64,000 nt of DNA from JADFDG01 sp965232985 (lineage in GTDB: Bacteria; Pseudomonadota; Gammaproteobacteria; Pseudomonadales; JADFDG01). Every line of letters begins with the position of its first letter. The stretch's first letter is position 1. A program made the position numbers and the translations under genes. This document shows positions 34,953 through 44,371 of the stretch, in pieces. The notes under the pieces were generated by a model. It searched no databases, was not told the origin of the DNA, and worked only from the letters and a program-made list of their open reading frames with translations. The stretch lies in the NCBI GenBank assembly GCA_965232985.1, contig CBDDRC010000042.1:248001-312000 (forward strand). Reading direction: 5' to 3'.

Positions 34953-35646
34953 TTTTGTCCGCCTGCTGGCGGCATTGACGCTGGCCGGTGCAGCGCACGC
35001 CACGGATTTTGCGCCCACGCCTTTCCAGGCGACCTACAGCACGACACTCAACGGCGTGCCGCTGGGTATCGAACTGCATCTGGATCTCAAAAACGCCGGT
35101 GCCGATACCTGGGAACTCGGGCTGAGCGCCAATTCACTGCTGATGCATTATCTGGAAACGAGTCGTTTCCGCTGGCACGATTGCAGCGCCGACCCGCAGC
35201 GCTATCGCTTCGAATTTCGTGGCTTCGGCGTCAACCGCAAGTTGCAACTGGACTTTGATCACGACCAGCACATTGCAGCGGGCGAATCACGTCGTGGGCC
35301 GGTATCGTTCACCTTCACCCCGGATGCCACCGACGAGCTGGCGCTGACTTACGCCGCGCGCTGTCAGCTGCTGCAGGGCGCCACACAGGTAACGTTCAAT
35401 GTCGCGACCACAACCGGCATGAAGCAACTGACCTACCGCGTCGACGGCCATGAGCTGCTGAAAACACCGTACGGAAAACTGGACACCGTGCGCATCGTCC
35501 GGGTGCGCGAGCAAGGCGACAAGCGTCGCACACTGTTATGGGTGGCCCCGGCGCTTGACTACATCATGGTGAAGCTTGAGCACGTCGAAAAACTCGGCGT
35601 GCGCGGCACCGTGGTGCTGAAATCACTCGAAGGGATCACGCCCTAG
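34936..35646 (+). CDS. DUF3108 periplasmic protein (second of two paralogues)
   Basis: The 236-residue precursor starts MFRRADFVRLLAALTLAGAAHA (signal peptide) and continues FQATYSTTLNGVPLGIELHLDL and RYRFEFRGFGVNRKLQLDFDHD, clearly homologous to its upstream neighbour (ATY, NRKLxxxFD and VRIVRVRE-like strands). The pair arose by duplication. Its start lies inside the previous gene and its last 11 bases overlap dcd on the other strand. Function unknown; in some genomes DUF3108 genes follow purN, as here. Confidence 0.85.
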   Translation: MFRRADFVRLLAALTLAGAAHATDFAPTPFQATYSTTLNGVPLGIELHLDLKNAGADTWELGLSANSLLMHYLETSRFRWHDCSADPQRYRFEFRGFGVNRKLQLDFDHDQHIAAGESRRGPVSFTFTPDATDELALTYAARCQLLQGATQVTFNVATTTGMKQLTYRVDGHELLKTPYGKLDTVRIVRVREQGDKRRTLLWVAPALDYIMVKLEHVEKLGVRGTVVLKSLEGITP

Positions 35647-36208
35647 GCAACGTTACGCCGCGCTGGCCCTGGTACTTGCCGCCGCGATCACGGTAGCTGG
35701 TCGCGCACACGTCATCTGCCGAGGATTCGAAGAACAGCATCTGCGCGACACCTTCATTGGCGTAGATCTTCGCCGGCAGTGTCGTGGTGTTGGAGAATTC
35801 GAGCGTCACATGCCCTTCCCACTCCGGCTCCAGTGGCGTCACGTTGACGATAATGCCGCAGCGCGCGTATGTACTCTTGCCCAGACAAATCGTCAGTACA
35901 TTGCGCGGAATACGGAAATACTCGACGGTGCGGGCGAGCGCGAAGGAATTCGGCGGAATGATGCAGACATCACCCTTGATGTCGACAAAGCTGCGCGGAT
36001 CAAAAGATTTCGGATCGACGGTAGCCGAATAGGTATTGGTGAACACCTTGAACTCGTCGGCGCAACGCACGTCGTAGCCGTAACTCGACACCCCGTACGA
36101 AATCACCTTGTGGCCCTGGTGATCGCGTACCTGCTGCGCCTCGAACGGTTCGATCATGCCGTGCTCCCGCGCCATGCGGGTAATCCAGCGGTCGGACTTG
36201 ATGGTCAT
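35636..36208 (-). CDS. dcd: dCTP deaminase Dcd
   Basis: Dcd deaminates dCTP to dUTP for thymidylate synthesis. The 190-residue trimeric enzyme has MTIKSDRWITRMAREHGMIEPF, ISYGVSSYGYDVR, LGKSTYARCGIIVNVTPLEPEWEGHVTLEFSN (landmarks KSTYARCGI and EGHVTLEF) with the catalytic Glu in the last motif. GAGGAG precedes the ATG at 36208. It lies next to the UbiB-like and apbC-metG genes as in Pseudomonas. Confidence 0.97.
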   Translation of the reverse strand: MTIKSDRWITRMAREHGMIEPFEAQQVRDHQGHKVISYGVSSYGYDVRCADEFKVFTNTYSATVDPKSFDPRSFVDIKGDVCIIPPNSFALARTVEYFRIPRNVLTICLGKSTYARCGIIVNVTPLEPEWEGHVTLEFSNTTTLPAKIYANEGVAQMLFFESSADDVCATSYRDRGGKYQGQRGVTLPRA

Positions 36209-36346
36209 GCACTTGCACTCCTCTTTCCTGCGCCCCACGCCGGAGGCCGCAAACGCCGGCCATGATACACGCCGCGATCCGGCCAGTCCCGGCACCGGAA
36301 ACGGGTGTTATCCTCCTGCCGGTTTGCAGCCCAGGAGAATCCCGCG

Positions 36347-38020
36347 ATGAGCCTGATACATACCGGCAAAGACCTGCGGCGCCTCAATGAGATCGGCGGT
36401 GTGCTGTGGAAATACGGCTTCACCGACATCGTCGAGCGGCTCGACCTGCACTCTGCTGCCGATAACCCGCGCTTGTTCCGCTTCCGCGTCCCGAGTGATA
36501 TCGCCGCACTCTCGACCCCCGCACGGGTGCGCCGCGCCCTGGAGGAAATGGGCCCGACATTCGTGAAACTCGGCCAGATTCTCGCCACCCGCGTCGACCT
36601 GCTGCCACAGGAATTCATCGCCGAGTTCGAGAAACTCCAGGACAATGTCCCACCGGTGCCGTTCGCTGCCCTCAAGCCGCAAATCGAGACGGCGCTCGGC
36701 AAGCCGCTCAATCAAGTGTTCGCGCATATCGACGAGCAACCGCTCGGCTCGGCTTCGATGGCACAGGTACATCGCGCCCGGACTCACCGTGGCGAGGAAG
36801 TGATACTCAAGATTCAGCGGCCCGGCATTACCGCCAAAATCGAATCAGACCTGCGCCTGGTTGAGCATGTGGTGCGCCTGGCGGTGAGCCAGTCCGTCGA
36901 ACTGCGCCGTTACCGGCCCGTGGCAATAGTCGAAGAGTTTCGCCGCTCGCTGTACCGTGAACTCGACTTCACCACCGAGGCAAAGAACGCCGAGCGCATG
37001 GCAACGAACATGAAAAGCCTGGAGTGGCTGCATATCCCAAGGGTGTACTGGGACTACACCAGCACCACACTCAATGTGCAGGAATATATCGACGGCATCA
37101 GCGCGAAAAATCTTGCCGCCATCGACGCTGCCGGCCTTGATCGCAAGCTGATCGCCCGACGCGGTTGTCATCTGGTGTGGAAATCGATTCTGGAAGACGG
37201 ATTTTTTCACGCCGACCCGCATCCGGGCAATATCCTGATCCTGCCGAACAACCGCATCTGCCTGATCGATTTCGGCATGGTCGGCACGGTAACAACGGTG
37301 CGGCGCGCCCAACTGGTGCGCCTGATCAAAGGCGTGGTCATGCAGGATGGCGCCACTGCCGTGTCGGTGCTGGTGGAATGGGCTGAAGGTGCAGAAATCA
37401 ACGCACCGCAGCTGGGGGCTGACGCCGAGGCACTGATCTCGCAGTACTACGGCGTAAAACTCGCGCAAATCGACATTACCCAACTGCTCAGCGATGTCGT
37501 GGCGCTGATGCAGCGCCACGATCTGACGCTGCCCTCCGACGTCGCCCTGCTGCTCAAAGCCTGCCTCACGCTGGAGGGATTCGGCCGCAAACTCGATCCT
37601 GATCTCGATCTCATCGCCGCCGCCGAACCGCTGCTGCTGAAGATGCTCCGCGATCGCTACAGCCCGGTAAAACTGGTGCGCAAACTCGGCAACACTGCCT
37701 TGCGGCTGGTCGACAGGCTCTACGACGAGCCGGCGGCCAACATGAACCTGCCGCGCGCCGCCCAGGGGCCGCAGGTGTCGCCGCGACAGATGAGTTCCTA
37801 TGTGACGCGGCTGGAAAAAGCCCAGCACCGCAACGTCCTGGCGACGATAATCGGCGGGCTGTCGATCAGCTCGGCGATTCTGCTGGTGAGCGATGTCGGC
37901 CCAACCCTGTTCGGCATCCACATCCTGCACGTACTCGGCGTGCTGGGCCTGATCGGCGTATGGACGGGTTTCTGGTGGTTGCTGCTGTCGATGTGGCAGA
38001 GCCAGAAGGATCGCAGCTGA
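36347..38020 (+). CDS. UbiB/ABC1 (AarF) family kinase-like protein
   Basis: The 557-residue protein has an atypical kinase fold: the N-terminal KxGQ motif (FVKLGQILATRVDLLPQEF), the P-loop-like GSASMAQVHRA, the catalytic loop FFHADPHPGNI and the DFG equivalent LIDFGMVG. Two C-terminal transmembrane helices follow (VLATIIGGLSISSAILLVSDV, VLGVLGLIGVWTGFWWLLL). UbiB-family members support ubiquinone synthesis or lipid handling at the membrane. An AGGAGA site precedes the ATG at 36347. No other ubi gene is adjacent, so it may be a UbiB paralogue and not UbiB itself. Confidence 0.88.
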   Translation: MSLIHTGKDLRRLNEIGGVLWKYGFTDIVERLDLHSAADNPRLFRFRVPSDIAALSTPARVRRALEEMGPTFVKLGQILATRVDLLPQEFIAEFEKLQDNVPPVPFAALKPQIETALGKPLNQVFAHIDEQPLGSASMAQVHRARTHRGEEVILKIQRPGITAKIESDLRLVEHVVRLAVSQSVELRRYRPVAIVEEFRRSLYRELDFTTEAKNAERMATNMKSLEWLHIPRVYWDYTSTTLNVQEYIDGISAKNLAAIDAAGLDRKLIARRGCHLVWKSILEDGFFHADPHPGNILILPNNRICLIDFGMVGTVTTVRRAQLVRLIKGVVMQDGATAVSVLVEWAEGAEINAPQLGADAEALISQYYGVKLAQIDITQLLSDVVALMQRHDLTLPSDVALLLKACLTLEGFGRKLDPDLDLIAAAEPLLLKMLRDRYSPVKLVRKLGNTALRLVDRLYDEPAANMNLPRAAQGPQVSPRQMSSYVTRLEKAQHRNVLATIIGGLSISSAILLVSDVGPTLFGIHILHVLGVLGLIGVWTGFWWLLLSMWQSQKDRS

Positions 38021-38035
38021 TCCCGCGCGCGCCGC

Positions 38036-39136
38036 TTACTCCTCGGTGGAAGTCATGACCACTTTTGGAAACGCTCGCTTGCCGGCCACCGGCCGCACGG
38101 CAAGCCGTGCCGCCACCCGGCGCGCGATGCGCCGATAGGCCAGCGCCACCGCGCTGTCCGGCGCGGCAATCACTGTCGGTCGGCCACTGTCGGCCTGCTC
38201 ACGGATTTTTATGTCCAGCGGCAGGCTGCCGAGCAACTCACTCTGATATTCGCGCGCAATGCGCTCGCCACCGCCGGCGCCAAAAATGTGTTCAACCTGG
38301 CCGCAGTTCGAGCAGACATGCAGCGCCATGTTCTCGACCACACCGAGCACGGAAATATCGACCTTGCGAAACATCTCGATGCCACGCCGCGCATCGAGCG
38401 TGGCGATGTCCTGCGGCGTGGTGACGATTACCGCGCCGGCAACCGGAATTTTCTGGGCAAGCGTGAGCTGGATATCGCCGGTGCCCGGCGGCATATCGAT
38501 GACGAGGTAATCAAGATCGTGCCACAGCGTCTGCAACACCAACTGCAGCAGCGCGCCACTTTGTTTCGGGCCACGCATGACCATCGGTGTATCGTCGTTG
38601 ACCATGTAAGCCATCGAAATAGACTGCAATCCCAACGCTTCGACGGGCTCGAAATATTTCTCCTCGCGGATACCCGGGCGCGTACCTTTTGGCACCCCCA
38701 GCATCATTTGCTGGCTGGGGCCGTGAATATCGGCATCCATGATGCCGACCCGGGCGCCTTCGGCAACCAGCGCCAGCGCCAGATTCACAGCGGTGGTCGA
38801 TTTACCGACGCCGCCCTTGCCGGAGGCAACGGCGATGACGTTCTTCACCGCATCAAGACTGGCCATGCCGTTTTGCGCCTGGTGCGACTGGATACGCATC
38901 TGCACATTCACGTCGACCGACTCGGCGCCGGCGGCCAATGCGGCGGCCCTGGTCTGGGCGATGAGGCCGTCCTGCAGGCCAGCACAGGGAAAGCCGGTGA
39001 TGAGGGTGACAAAGGCGCGCTTGCCCGACGTCTTCACCTCGATGCCGACACCCGCGCCGGCAAGATCGCTGGCCAGATCATCGACCCGCATGGCAGCGAG
39101 GGCTTTACTGATACGTTTTTCGCTGGTTCCGAACAT
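38036..39136 (-). CDS. apbC: Iron-sulfur cluster carrier protein ApbC/Mrp
   Basis: ApbC is a MinD-family ATPase that binds and transfers [4Fe-4S] clusters. The 366-residue protein has an N-terminal MIP18/DUF59-like domain (about 100 residues), Walker A VASGKGGVGKSTTAVNLALAL, DADIHGPSQQMMLG, and the C-terminal cluster CSNCGQ (CxxC). I start it at 39136 (MFGTSEKR). The same frame stays open for another 1.7 kb antisense to metG, but that portion is not homologous to anything and is rejected. Divergent from metG. Confidence 0.96.
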   Translation of the reverse strand: MFGTSEKRISKALAAMRVDDLASDLAGAGVGIEVKTSGKRAFVTLITGFPCAGLQDGLIAQTRAAALAAGAESVDVNVQMRIQSHQAQNGMASLDAVKNVIAVASGKGGVGKSTTAVNLALALVAEGARVGIMDADIHGPSQQMMLGVPKGTRPGIREEKYFEPVEALGLQSISMAYMVNDDTPMVMRGPKQSGALLQLVLQTLWHDLDYLVIDMPPGTGDIQLTLAQKIPVAGAVIVTTPQDIATLDARRGIEMFRKVDISVLGVVENMALHVCSNCGQVEHIFGAGGGERIAREYQSELLGSLPLDIKIREQADSGRPTVIAAPDSAVALAYRRIARRVAARLAVRPVAGKRAFPKVVMTSTEE

Positions 39137-39289
39137 GCCGACGACTCCTGCGGACAGACCCGGCATTTTACGCACGCCGACGGCACAAAGCCCGACCCGG
39201 GACTGACCAATGCCGGCCAATGTCGAACAGAGCGCCGGTTTTTCCTCTATATTTGCCGCCTTCCCCGCACTGTTCGCAGCGAAATCCGC

Positions 39290-41347
39290 ATGACCGCGCC
39301 AGCCCGCCGCATTCTCGTCACCAGCGCCCTGCCCTACGCCAACGGGCCGATCCACCTTGGTCACCTGCTGGAGTACATCCAGACAGACATCTGGGTGCGC
39401 TTCCAGAAAATGCGCGGCCACACCTGCCACTACATCTGCGCCGACGATACCCACGGCACCGCCATCATGCTCAAGGCCGGACAACTGGGCATTACTCCGG
39501 AGCAACTGATTGCGCAGGTCAAGGCCGAGCACGAAGCCGATTTCGCCGATTTTCTGGTCGCGTTCGACAACTACCACAGCACGCACTCGCCGGAAAATCG
39601 CGAGCTGGCCAACTGGGTCTACACGCAAAACCGTGACCGTGGCTACATCGTCAGCAAAACGATCACCCAGCTGTTCGATCCTCAAAAGCAGATGTTTCTG
39701 GCCGATCGCTTCGTCAAGGGCGAGTGTCCGAAATGCGGCGCCGCCGACCAGTACGGCGACAACTGCGAAGTGTGCGGCGCCACCTATGCCGCGCACGAGT
39801 TGAAAAATCCACGCTCGACCATTTCCGGCGCGGCGCCGGTAATGAAAGATGTCGAGCAACTGTATTTCGATCTGCCACAATTCCAGTCGCTGCTGGAGAC
39901 CTGGACGCGCGCAGGTGCGCTGCAGGACGAGATCGCCAACAAACTGGCCGAGTGGCTGCAAGCCGGGCTGCAACCCTGGGACATCTCGCGCGAGGCGCCC
40001 TATTTCGGTTTTGAAATTCCTGATCGGCCCGGCAAGTATTTTTATGTCTGGCTCGATGCGCCGATCGGCTATCTGGCCAGCTTTCGCAACCTGTGCGAGC
40101 GCGAGCCCGGCATTCGTTTTGATGACTACTGGGCGAAGGATGCAACCGCCGAGGTCCATCACTTCATCGGCAAGGACATCATCAATTTCCACGGCCTGTT
40201 CTGGCCGGCACTGCTGACCGGCGCCGGCCTGCGCACTCCGACGGCAATCCATGCGCACGGCTTCGTCACCGTGAATGGCCAGAAAATGTCGAAGTCGCGT
40301 GGCACTTTTATCAAGGCGCGCACTTACCTCGACTATCTGGACCCGCAGGCGCTGCGTTATTACTTCGCCGCCAAGCTCAATGCCCGCGTTGAGGATTTCG
40401 ATATCAACCTGGAAGATTTCGCCCAACGGGTAAATGCCGATCTGGTCGGCAAGCTGGTGAATCTCGCCTCGCGCACCGCTGGTTTCGTCGGCAAGCTGGG
40501 CGGCAAACTCGCCGCGCACACCGGCAATCAGGCGCTGCTTGAGGAAGTACAGCGCGCCGCCGACATTCTCGCCGGCTATTACGAAGCGCGCGAGTTCGGC
40601 AAGGCAACCCGCGAAATCATGGCGCTTGCCGACAAGGCCAATCAATACATCGCCGACGCGGCGCCCTGGTCGCTGGCGAAGACGCCGGGCAATGAAGCGA
40701 AAGTGCTGGAAATCTGCACCGATGGCCTCAACCTGTTTCGCCTGCTGATGATCTACCTCAAACCGGTATTGCCGGCATTGGCGCAGGATGCGGAAGAATT
40801 CCTTGCCATCGATCCACTGCGCTGGAGCGATGCGCGACACCTGCTGTTGCATCACGATATCAACGCTTTCAAACCGCTGCTGCAGCGGATCGACCCGCTA
40901 CAGGTACAGAAAATGGTAGATGCCTCGAAAGACGGTCTCGAAGTAGCGCAGGCTGCCGCGCCGGGCAATGACAAACCGGCAACAGCTGCCGACGATATCG
41001 CAGCGCAGCTCAGCCTTGATGATTTCATGAAGGTTGATCTGCGCATCGCCCGTATCGCCGCTGCCGAGCACATCGAAGGTGCCGACAAGCTGCTGAAGCT
41101 CACCCTTGATCTCGGCCATGCTGTTGGTGAAAACAACACCCGCACGGTATTCGCCGGCATCAAGAGCGCCTACAGCGATCCGGAACAGCTCGTTGGCCGT
41201 TTGACCCTGATGGTTGCCAACCTGGCACCGCGCAAGATGAAATTCGGGGTCAGCGAGGGCATGGTCCTCGCTGCCGGCCCGGGCGGGCAGGACATCTTCC
41301 TGCTGTCGCCCGATGCGGGTGCAAAACCCGGGATGAAGGTGAAATAA
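39290..41347 (+). CDS. metG: Methionyl-tRNA synthetase MetG
   Basis: The 685-residue class I enzyme has the HIGH-type motif PYANGPIHLGH, the zinc knot CPKCGAADQYGDNCEVCG (CxxC...CxxC) and KMSKS in GQKMSKSRG. A C-terminal tRNA-binding EMAP/CsaA-like domain (residues 575-685, KVDLRIARIAAAEHI) makes it the long dimeric form as in E. coli. The ATG at 39290 fits family starts. It is followed by the RnfB-like gene after 12 bp. Confidence 0.98.
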   Translation: MTAPARRILVTSALPYANGPIHLGHLLEYIQTDIWVRFQKMRGHTCHYICADDTHGTAIMLKAGQLGITPEQLIAQVKAEHEADFADFLVAFDNYHSTHSPENRELANWVYTQNRDRGYIVSKTITQLFDPQKQMFLADRFVKGECPKCGAADQYGDNCEVCGATYAAHELKNPRSTISGAAPVMKDVEQLYFDLPQFQSLLETWTRAGALQDEIANKLAEWLQAGLQPWDISREAPYFGFEIPDRPGKYFYVWLDAPIGYLASFRNLCEREPGIRFDDYWAKDATAEVHHFIGKDIINFHGLFWPALLTGAGLRTPTAIHAHGFVTVNGQKMSKSRGTFIKARTYLDYLDPQALRYYFAAKLNARVEDFDINLEDFAQRVNADLVGKLVNLASRTAGFVGKLGGKLAAHTGNQALLEEVQRAADILAGYYEAREFGKATREIMALADKANQYIADAAPWSLAKTPGNEAKVLEICTDGLNLFRLLMIYLKPVLPALAQDAEEFLAIDPLRWSDARHLLLHHDINAFKPLLQRIDPLQVQKMVDASKDGLEVAQAAAPGNDKPATAADDIAAQLSLDDFMKVDLRIARIAAAEHIEGADKLLKLTLDLGHAVGENNTRTVFAGIKSAYSDPEQLVGRLTLMVANLAPRKMKFGVSEGMVLAAGPGGQDIFLLSPDAGAKPGMKVK

Positions 41348-41359
41348 GCGGAGGCTGCG

Positions 41360-42007
41360 TTGGCAATACCGGCAGAACATGCAGCGGCCAGACAAACCTC
41401 TGCCGGCTCAGCAGCAGGCAAAAACGTCGCGTATATCCGCGAAGCCGAGTGCATCGGCTGCACCCTGTGCATTCATGCCTGTCCGGTGGATGCCATCCTC
41501 GGCGCCGCGCAGAAAATGCACACCGTCATCGCCGCTGAATGCACAGATTGCGACCTGTGCGTCGAGGCTTGCCCGGTAGACTGCATTGAAATGCACCCGC
41601 TCGCTGCGGCTATCGGTACGCCACCGGATTCGGCGCCGACACAAACCGATGCGCAAAAAGCCGAGCGCGCCAGGCAGCGCACCGAAGCGCGCAACGCACG
41701 CATCGAGCGCCAGCAAGCAGAACGTGCAGCCAGGCGCAAAGCGCGTACCCAAACCATCTCCTTGCCCCCGGCAGCCCCCATTGTTGCCGGCGCCACCGAT
41801 CAACTGAAGCAACTCAAGGCCGTCGCCGCCATTCGCACCAGGCAATACAAGGACGCAACCCGCGCGTTGGCTGCCGCCGAACGACACGGTGCAAAGAACC
41901 ACGCAGAAATGCAGGCGCGCGTCGCGGGGCTCAAGCAGAAAGCCGATGAGGCGCGCGCCGCACTTGCTGCCTACGCTGCAACCTTGCCCACAACCCCCGG
42001 TGCGTAG
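41360..42007 (+). CDS. rnfB: RnfB-like 2[4Fe-4S] ferredoxin
   Basis: The 215-residue protein uses a TTG start at 41360 with GGAG about 7 bp upstream. Two CxxCxxCxxxCP clusters (ECIGCTLCIHACPVDAI and ECTDCDLCVEACPVDCI) match the RnfB ferredoxin module. The N-terminal membrane helix and the extra Fe-S domain of full-length RnfB are missing. The last 110 residues are a Lys/Arg/Ala-rich helical tail. Genes of this type follow metG in several gammaproteobacteria without the rest of rnf. It is a soluble electron carrier; its partner is unknown, so the symbol is a family label and not proof of an Rnf complex. Confidence 0.8.
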   Translation: MAIPAEHAAARQTSAGSAAGKNVAYIREAECIGCTLCIHACPVDAILGAAQKMHTVIAAECTDCDLCVEACPVDCIEMHPLAAAIGTPPDSAPTQTDAQKAERARQRTEARNARIERQQAERAARRKARTQTISLPPAAPIVAGATDQLKQLKAVAAIRTRQYKDATRALAAAERHGAKNHAEMQARVAGLKQKADEARAALAAYAATLPTTPGA

Positions 42008-42138
42008 CGAGCCCCCTTTCACAGCCCATCCCTTTCACATCCCCCGCGCCCCCCGCATAATCGCCGGCAGCAACGCTGTCGACGCCCATGCCGGCTCCAG
42101 TCATGCCTTATGTCCCATCTTCCTGCGGGGAAACGTCC

Positions 42139-43392
42139 ATGAAGAACGCCCTTGTCCTCCCGCTCGCCATTGCCATCGCCATGAGCCTTGCCGCCTGCGG
42201 CAAGAAGCCCGATCAGCCGGCAGCCGCCGACAACGCCGGCGATGCCGCCATCGTCACCGTGAAAATCGGGCAGGCCTCGCCGCTTACCGGCCAGCAGGCA
42301 CTGCTGGGCAAGGACAACGAGAACGGCGCGCACCTTGCAATCGACGAACTCAACGCGCAGCAATTCCAGGTTGCTGGCAAACCGGTGCGCTTCGAGCTCG
42401 ATTCGCAGGATGACCAGGCCGACCCGCGTCTGGCCACCACCATCGCGCAGCGTTTCGTCGATGCGAAAGTCAGCGCAGTGATCGGCCACCTCAACAGCGG
42501 CGCCTCGATCCCGGCATCCAAGATCTATGCCGATGCGGGCATCGTGCAGGTATCGCCGTCCGCCACCGCAATCAAGTACACCGCGCAAGGATACAAAACA
42601 GCATTCCGGGTCATGGCAAACGATGCGCAGCAAGGCAAGGCGCTCGGCGAATATGCGCTTGTCGATATGAAAGCAAAGAAGATCGCGATCATTGACGACC
42701 GCACCGCTTATGGTCAGGGCCTTGCCGACGAGTTCGAGAAATTCGTCGCTGCCCGCGACGCCCGCGTTGTAACGCGCGAGTACACCACCGACAAAGCCAC
42801 CGAGTTTTCGGCGATTCTTACCAAGATCAAGGGATTGAAACCGGATCTGGTTTTCTTCGGCGGCATGGCGCCGCAGGCAGGACCCATGGTGAAACAAATG
42901 CGCCAGCTCGGCCTCAAGGCCTCTTTCCTCGGTGGCGATGGCGTGCGCGCCGAAGAATTTCACACCCTGGCCGGTGCCGACGCTGAAGGTGTCGTCGCGT
43001 CGCTGCCGGGCGTACCGCTTGAGAAGATGCCTGGCGGCACCGCATTCAAACAGAGATTCAACGCGCGCTTCGGCGAAATCCAGCAGTACGCACCTTATGC
43101 CTATGACGCGATGATGGTGATCGCCGCAGCGATGCAGAAGGCCGGCGCCACCGATCCGGCACACTTTCTGCCGGCCTTGGCGAATGTCGATTACCAGGGC
43201 GTGACCGGCCCGATCCGCTTCGACGGGAAAGGCGACCTGATTGGCGGCTCGGTGACTTTGTATCGCATTGAGCACGGCCAGTGGATCACGGTACGTACCA
43301 TCAGCGGCGCGCCAGTTCCGGCGCCGGACCTGATCGCAACGGATCCCGCAGCGGCGGCGCAACCTGCAGCGGCACCCGCCACCGCGCACTAA
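42139..43392 (+). CDS. livK: Branched-chain amino-acid ABC importer, substrate-binding lipoprotein (LivK type)
   Basis: The 417-residue precursor has a lipoprotein signal (LAIAIAMSLAACGKK, lipobox LAAC). The mature protein is a type I periplasmic-binding fold with TVKIGQASPLTGQQALLGKDNENG at the start and GHLNSGASIPASKIYADAGIV, SPSATAIKYTAQ, FFGGMAPQAGP as ligand-site landmarks. The family binds Leu/Ile/Val, or urea or amides in paralogues; specificity cannot be read by eye. It has an Ala/Pro-rich C-terminal tail. First gene of the liv operon. Confidence 0.92.
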   Translation: MKNALVLPLAIAIAMSLAACGKKPDQPAAADNAGDAAIVTVKIGQASPLTGQQALLGKDNENGAHLAIDELNAQQFQVAGKPVRFELDSQDDQADPRLATTIAQRFVDAKVSAVIGHLNSGASIPASKIYADAGIVQVSPSATAIKYTAQGYKTAFRVMANDAQQGKALGEYALVDMKAKKIAIIDDRTAYGQGLADEFEKFVAARDARVVTREYTTDKATEFSAILTKIKGLKPDLVFFGGMAPQAGPMVKQMRQLGLKASFLGGDGVRAEEFHTLAGADAEGVVASLPGVPLEKMPGGTAFKQRFNARFGEIQQYAPYAYDAMMVIAAAMQKAGATDPAHFLPALANVDYQGVTGPIRFDGKGDLIGGSVTLYRIEHGQWITVRTISGAPVPAPDLIATDPAAAAQPAAAPATAH

Positions 43393-43441
43393 AGATCACC
43401 CAACACCACAGGCCGGCCTATCATTTCCGGCACCCTCCCCG

Positions 43442-44371
43442 ATGGATATCTTCACCCAGCAACTTGCCAATGGCCTGATCCTCGGCAGCATCTACGCACT
43501 GATCGCACTGGGTTACACCATGGTGTACGGCATCATGGGCTTGATCAATTTCGCCCACGGCGAAGTGGTGATGGTCGGCGCGATGATCGCAATCAGCGTG
43601 ATCACGGCACTGAACGGGGCCGGCCTTGATCTGCCGGGGATACTGCTGGTCAGCGCCGGTCTGTTCGTTGCCATTCTTGCGTGCGCACTGCTTGGCTACG
43701 GCATCGAACGCGTCGCTTATCGGCCGCTGCGCAACGCGCCCAGACTCGCGCCGCTGATCACCGCCATTGGTGTGTCCATCGTGCTGCAGAATCTGGCGAT
43801 GCTGTTCTGGGGCCGCGGCTATAAACCGTTTCCTGCCGTGTTGCCCCAAGACAGCTTCGAGTTGTTCGGTGCGCACCTGACCCCGGTCAAAGTGGCGATC
43901 GTCATCGTCTCGTTCCTGTTGATGCTCGGCCTGTGGTTGCTGGTCGAGCGAACCAAACTCGGCCGTGCGATGCGCGCCACGGCGCAAAATCCGCGCGCCG
44001 CGCAACTGATGGGTGTCGATACCAACCGCATCATCGCCGCAACATTCATCATCGGCTCGATGCTCGGCGCCGTGGCCGGTGTCATGGTCAGCGCCAATTA
44101 CGGCCAGGCCGATCCATACATGGGTTTCATGCTGGGTCTCAAGGCTTTTGCCGCCGCCGTGCTCGGCGGCATCGGCAACCTCGGCGGCGCCGTGCTGGGC
44201 GGCCTGCTGCTGGGCGTGATCGAAAGCCTCGGCGCCGGTTACATCGGCGATCTCACCGGTGGCGTGCTCGGCAGCAATTATCAGGACATCTTTGCCTTCC
44301 TGGTGCTGATCGGCGTACTGGTATTCCGGCCTTCGGGGCTGCTTGGCGAGCGGGTCGCAGAGCGGGCATGA
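43442..44371 (+). CDS. livH: Branched-chain amino-acid ABC importer permease LivH
   Basis: This is a 309-residue inner-membrane permease with about eight helices. The N-terminal ILGSIYALIALGYTMVYGIMGLINFAHGEVVMVGA is diagnostic for LivH. Near the C-terminus are FAAAVLGGIGNLGGAVLGGLLLGVIE, the coupling/EAA-like region, and the family tail RPSGLLGE. It starts 49 bp after livK. Its stop overlaps the livM start by four bases. Confidence 0.97.
   Translation: MDIFTQQLANGLILGSIYALIALGYTMVYGIMGLINFAHGEVVMVGAMIAISVITALNGAGLDLPGILLVSAGLFVAILACALLGYGIERVAYRPLRNAPRLAPLITAIGVSIVLQNLAMLFWGRGYKPFPAVLPQDSFELFGAHLTPVKVAIVIVSFLLMLGLWLLVERTKLGRAMRATAQNPRAAQLMGVDTNRIIAATFIIGSMLGAVAGVMVSANYGQADPYMGFMLGLKAFAAAVLGGIGNLGGAVLGGLLLGVIESLGAGYIGDLTGGVLGSNYQDIFAFLVLIGVLVFRPSGLLGERVAERA

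Noticed and set aside
36845..37930. 361-residue minus-strand frame across the UbiB-family gene
   Set aside because: Shadow frame without homology or ribosome-binding site.
39137..40855. Long open frame antisense to metG, in frame with apbC, giving a 939-residue reading
   Set aside because: High GC and codon bias of metG leave the antisense frame open; the residues have no similarity to ApbC and the real start at 39136 matches the family.
42019..43389. 456-residue minus-strand frame across livK
   Set aside because: Shadow of a clear livK gene; basic, Cys/His/Arg-rich composition unlike a real protein.
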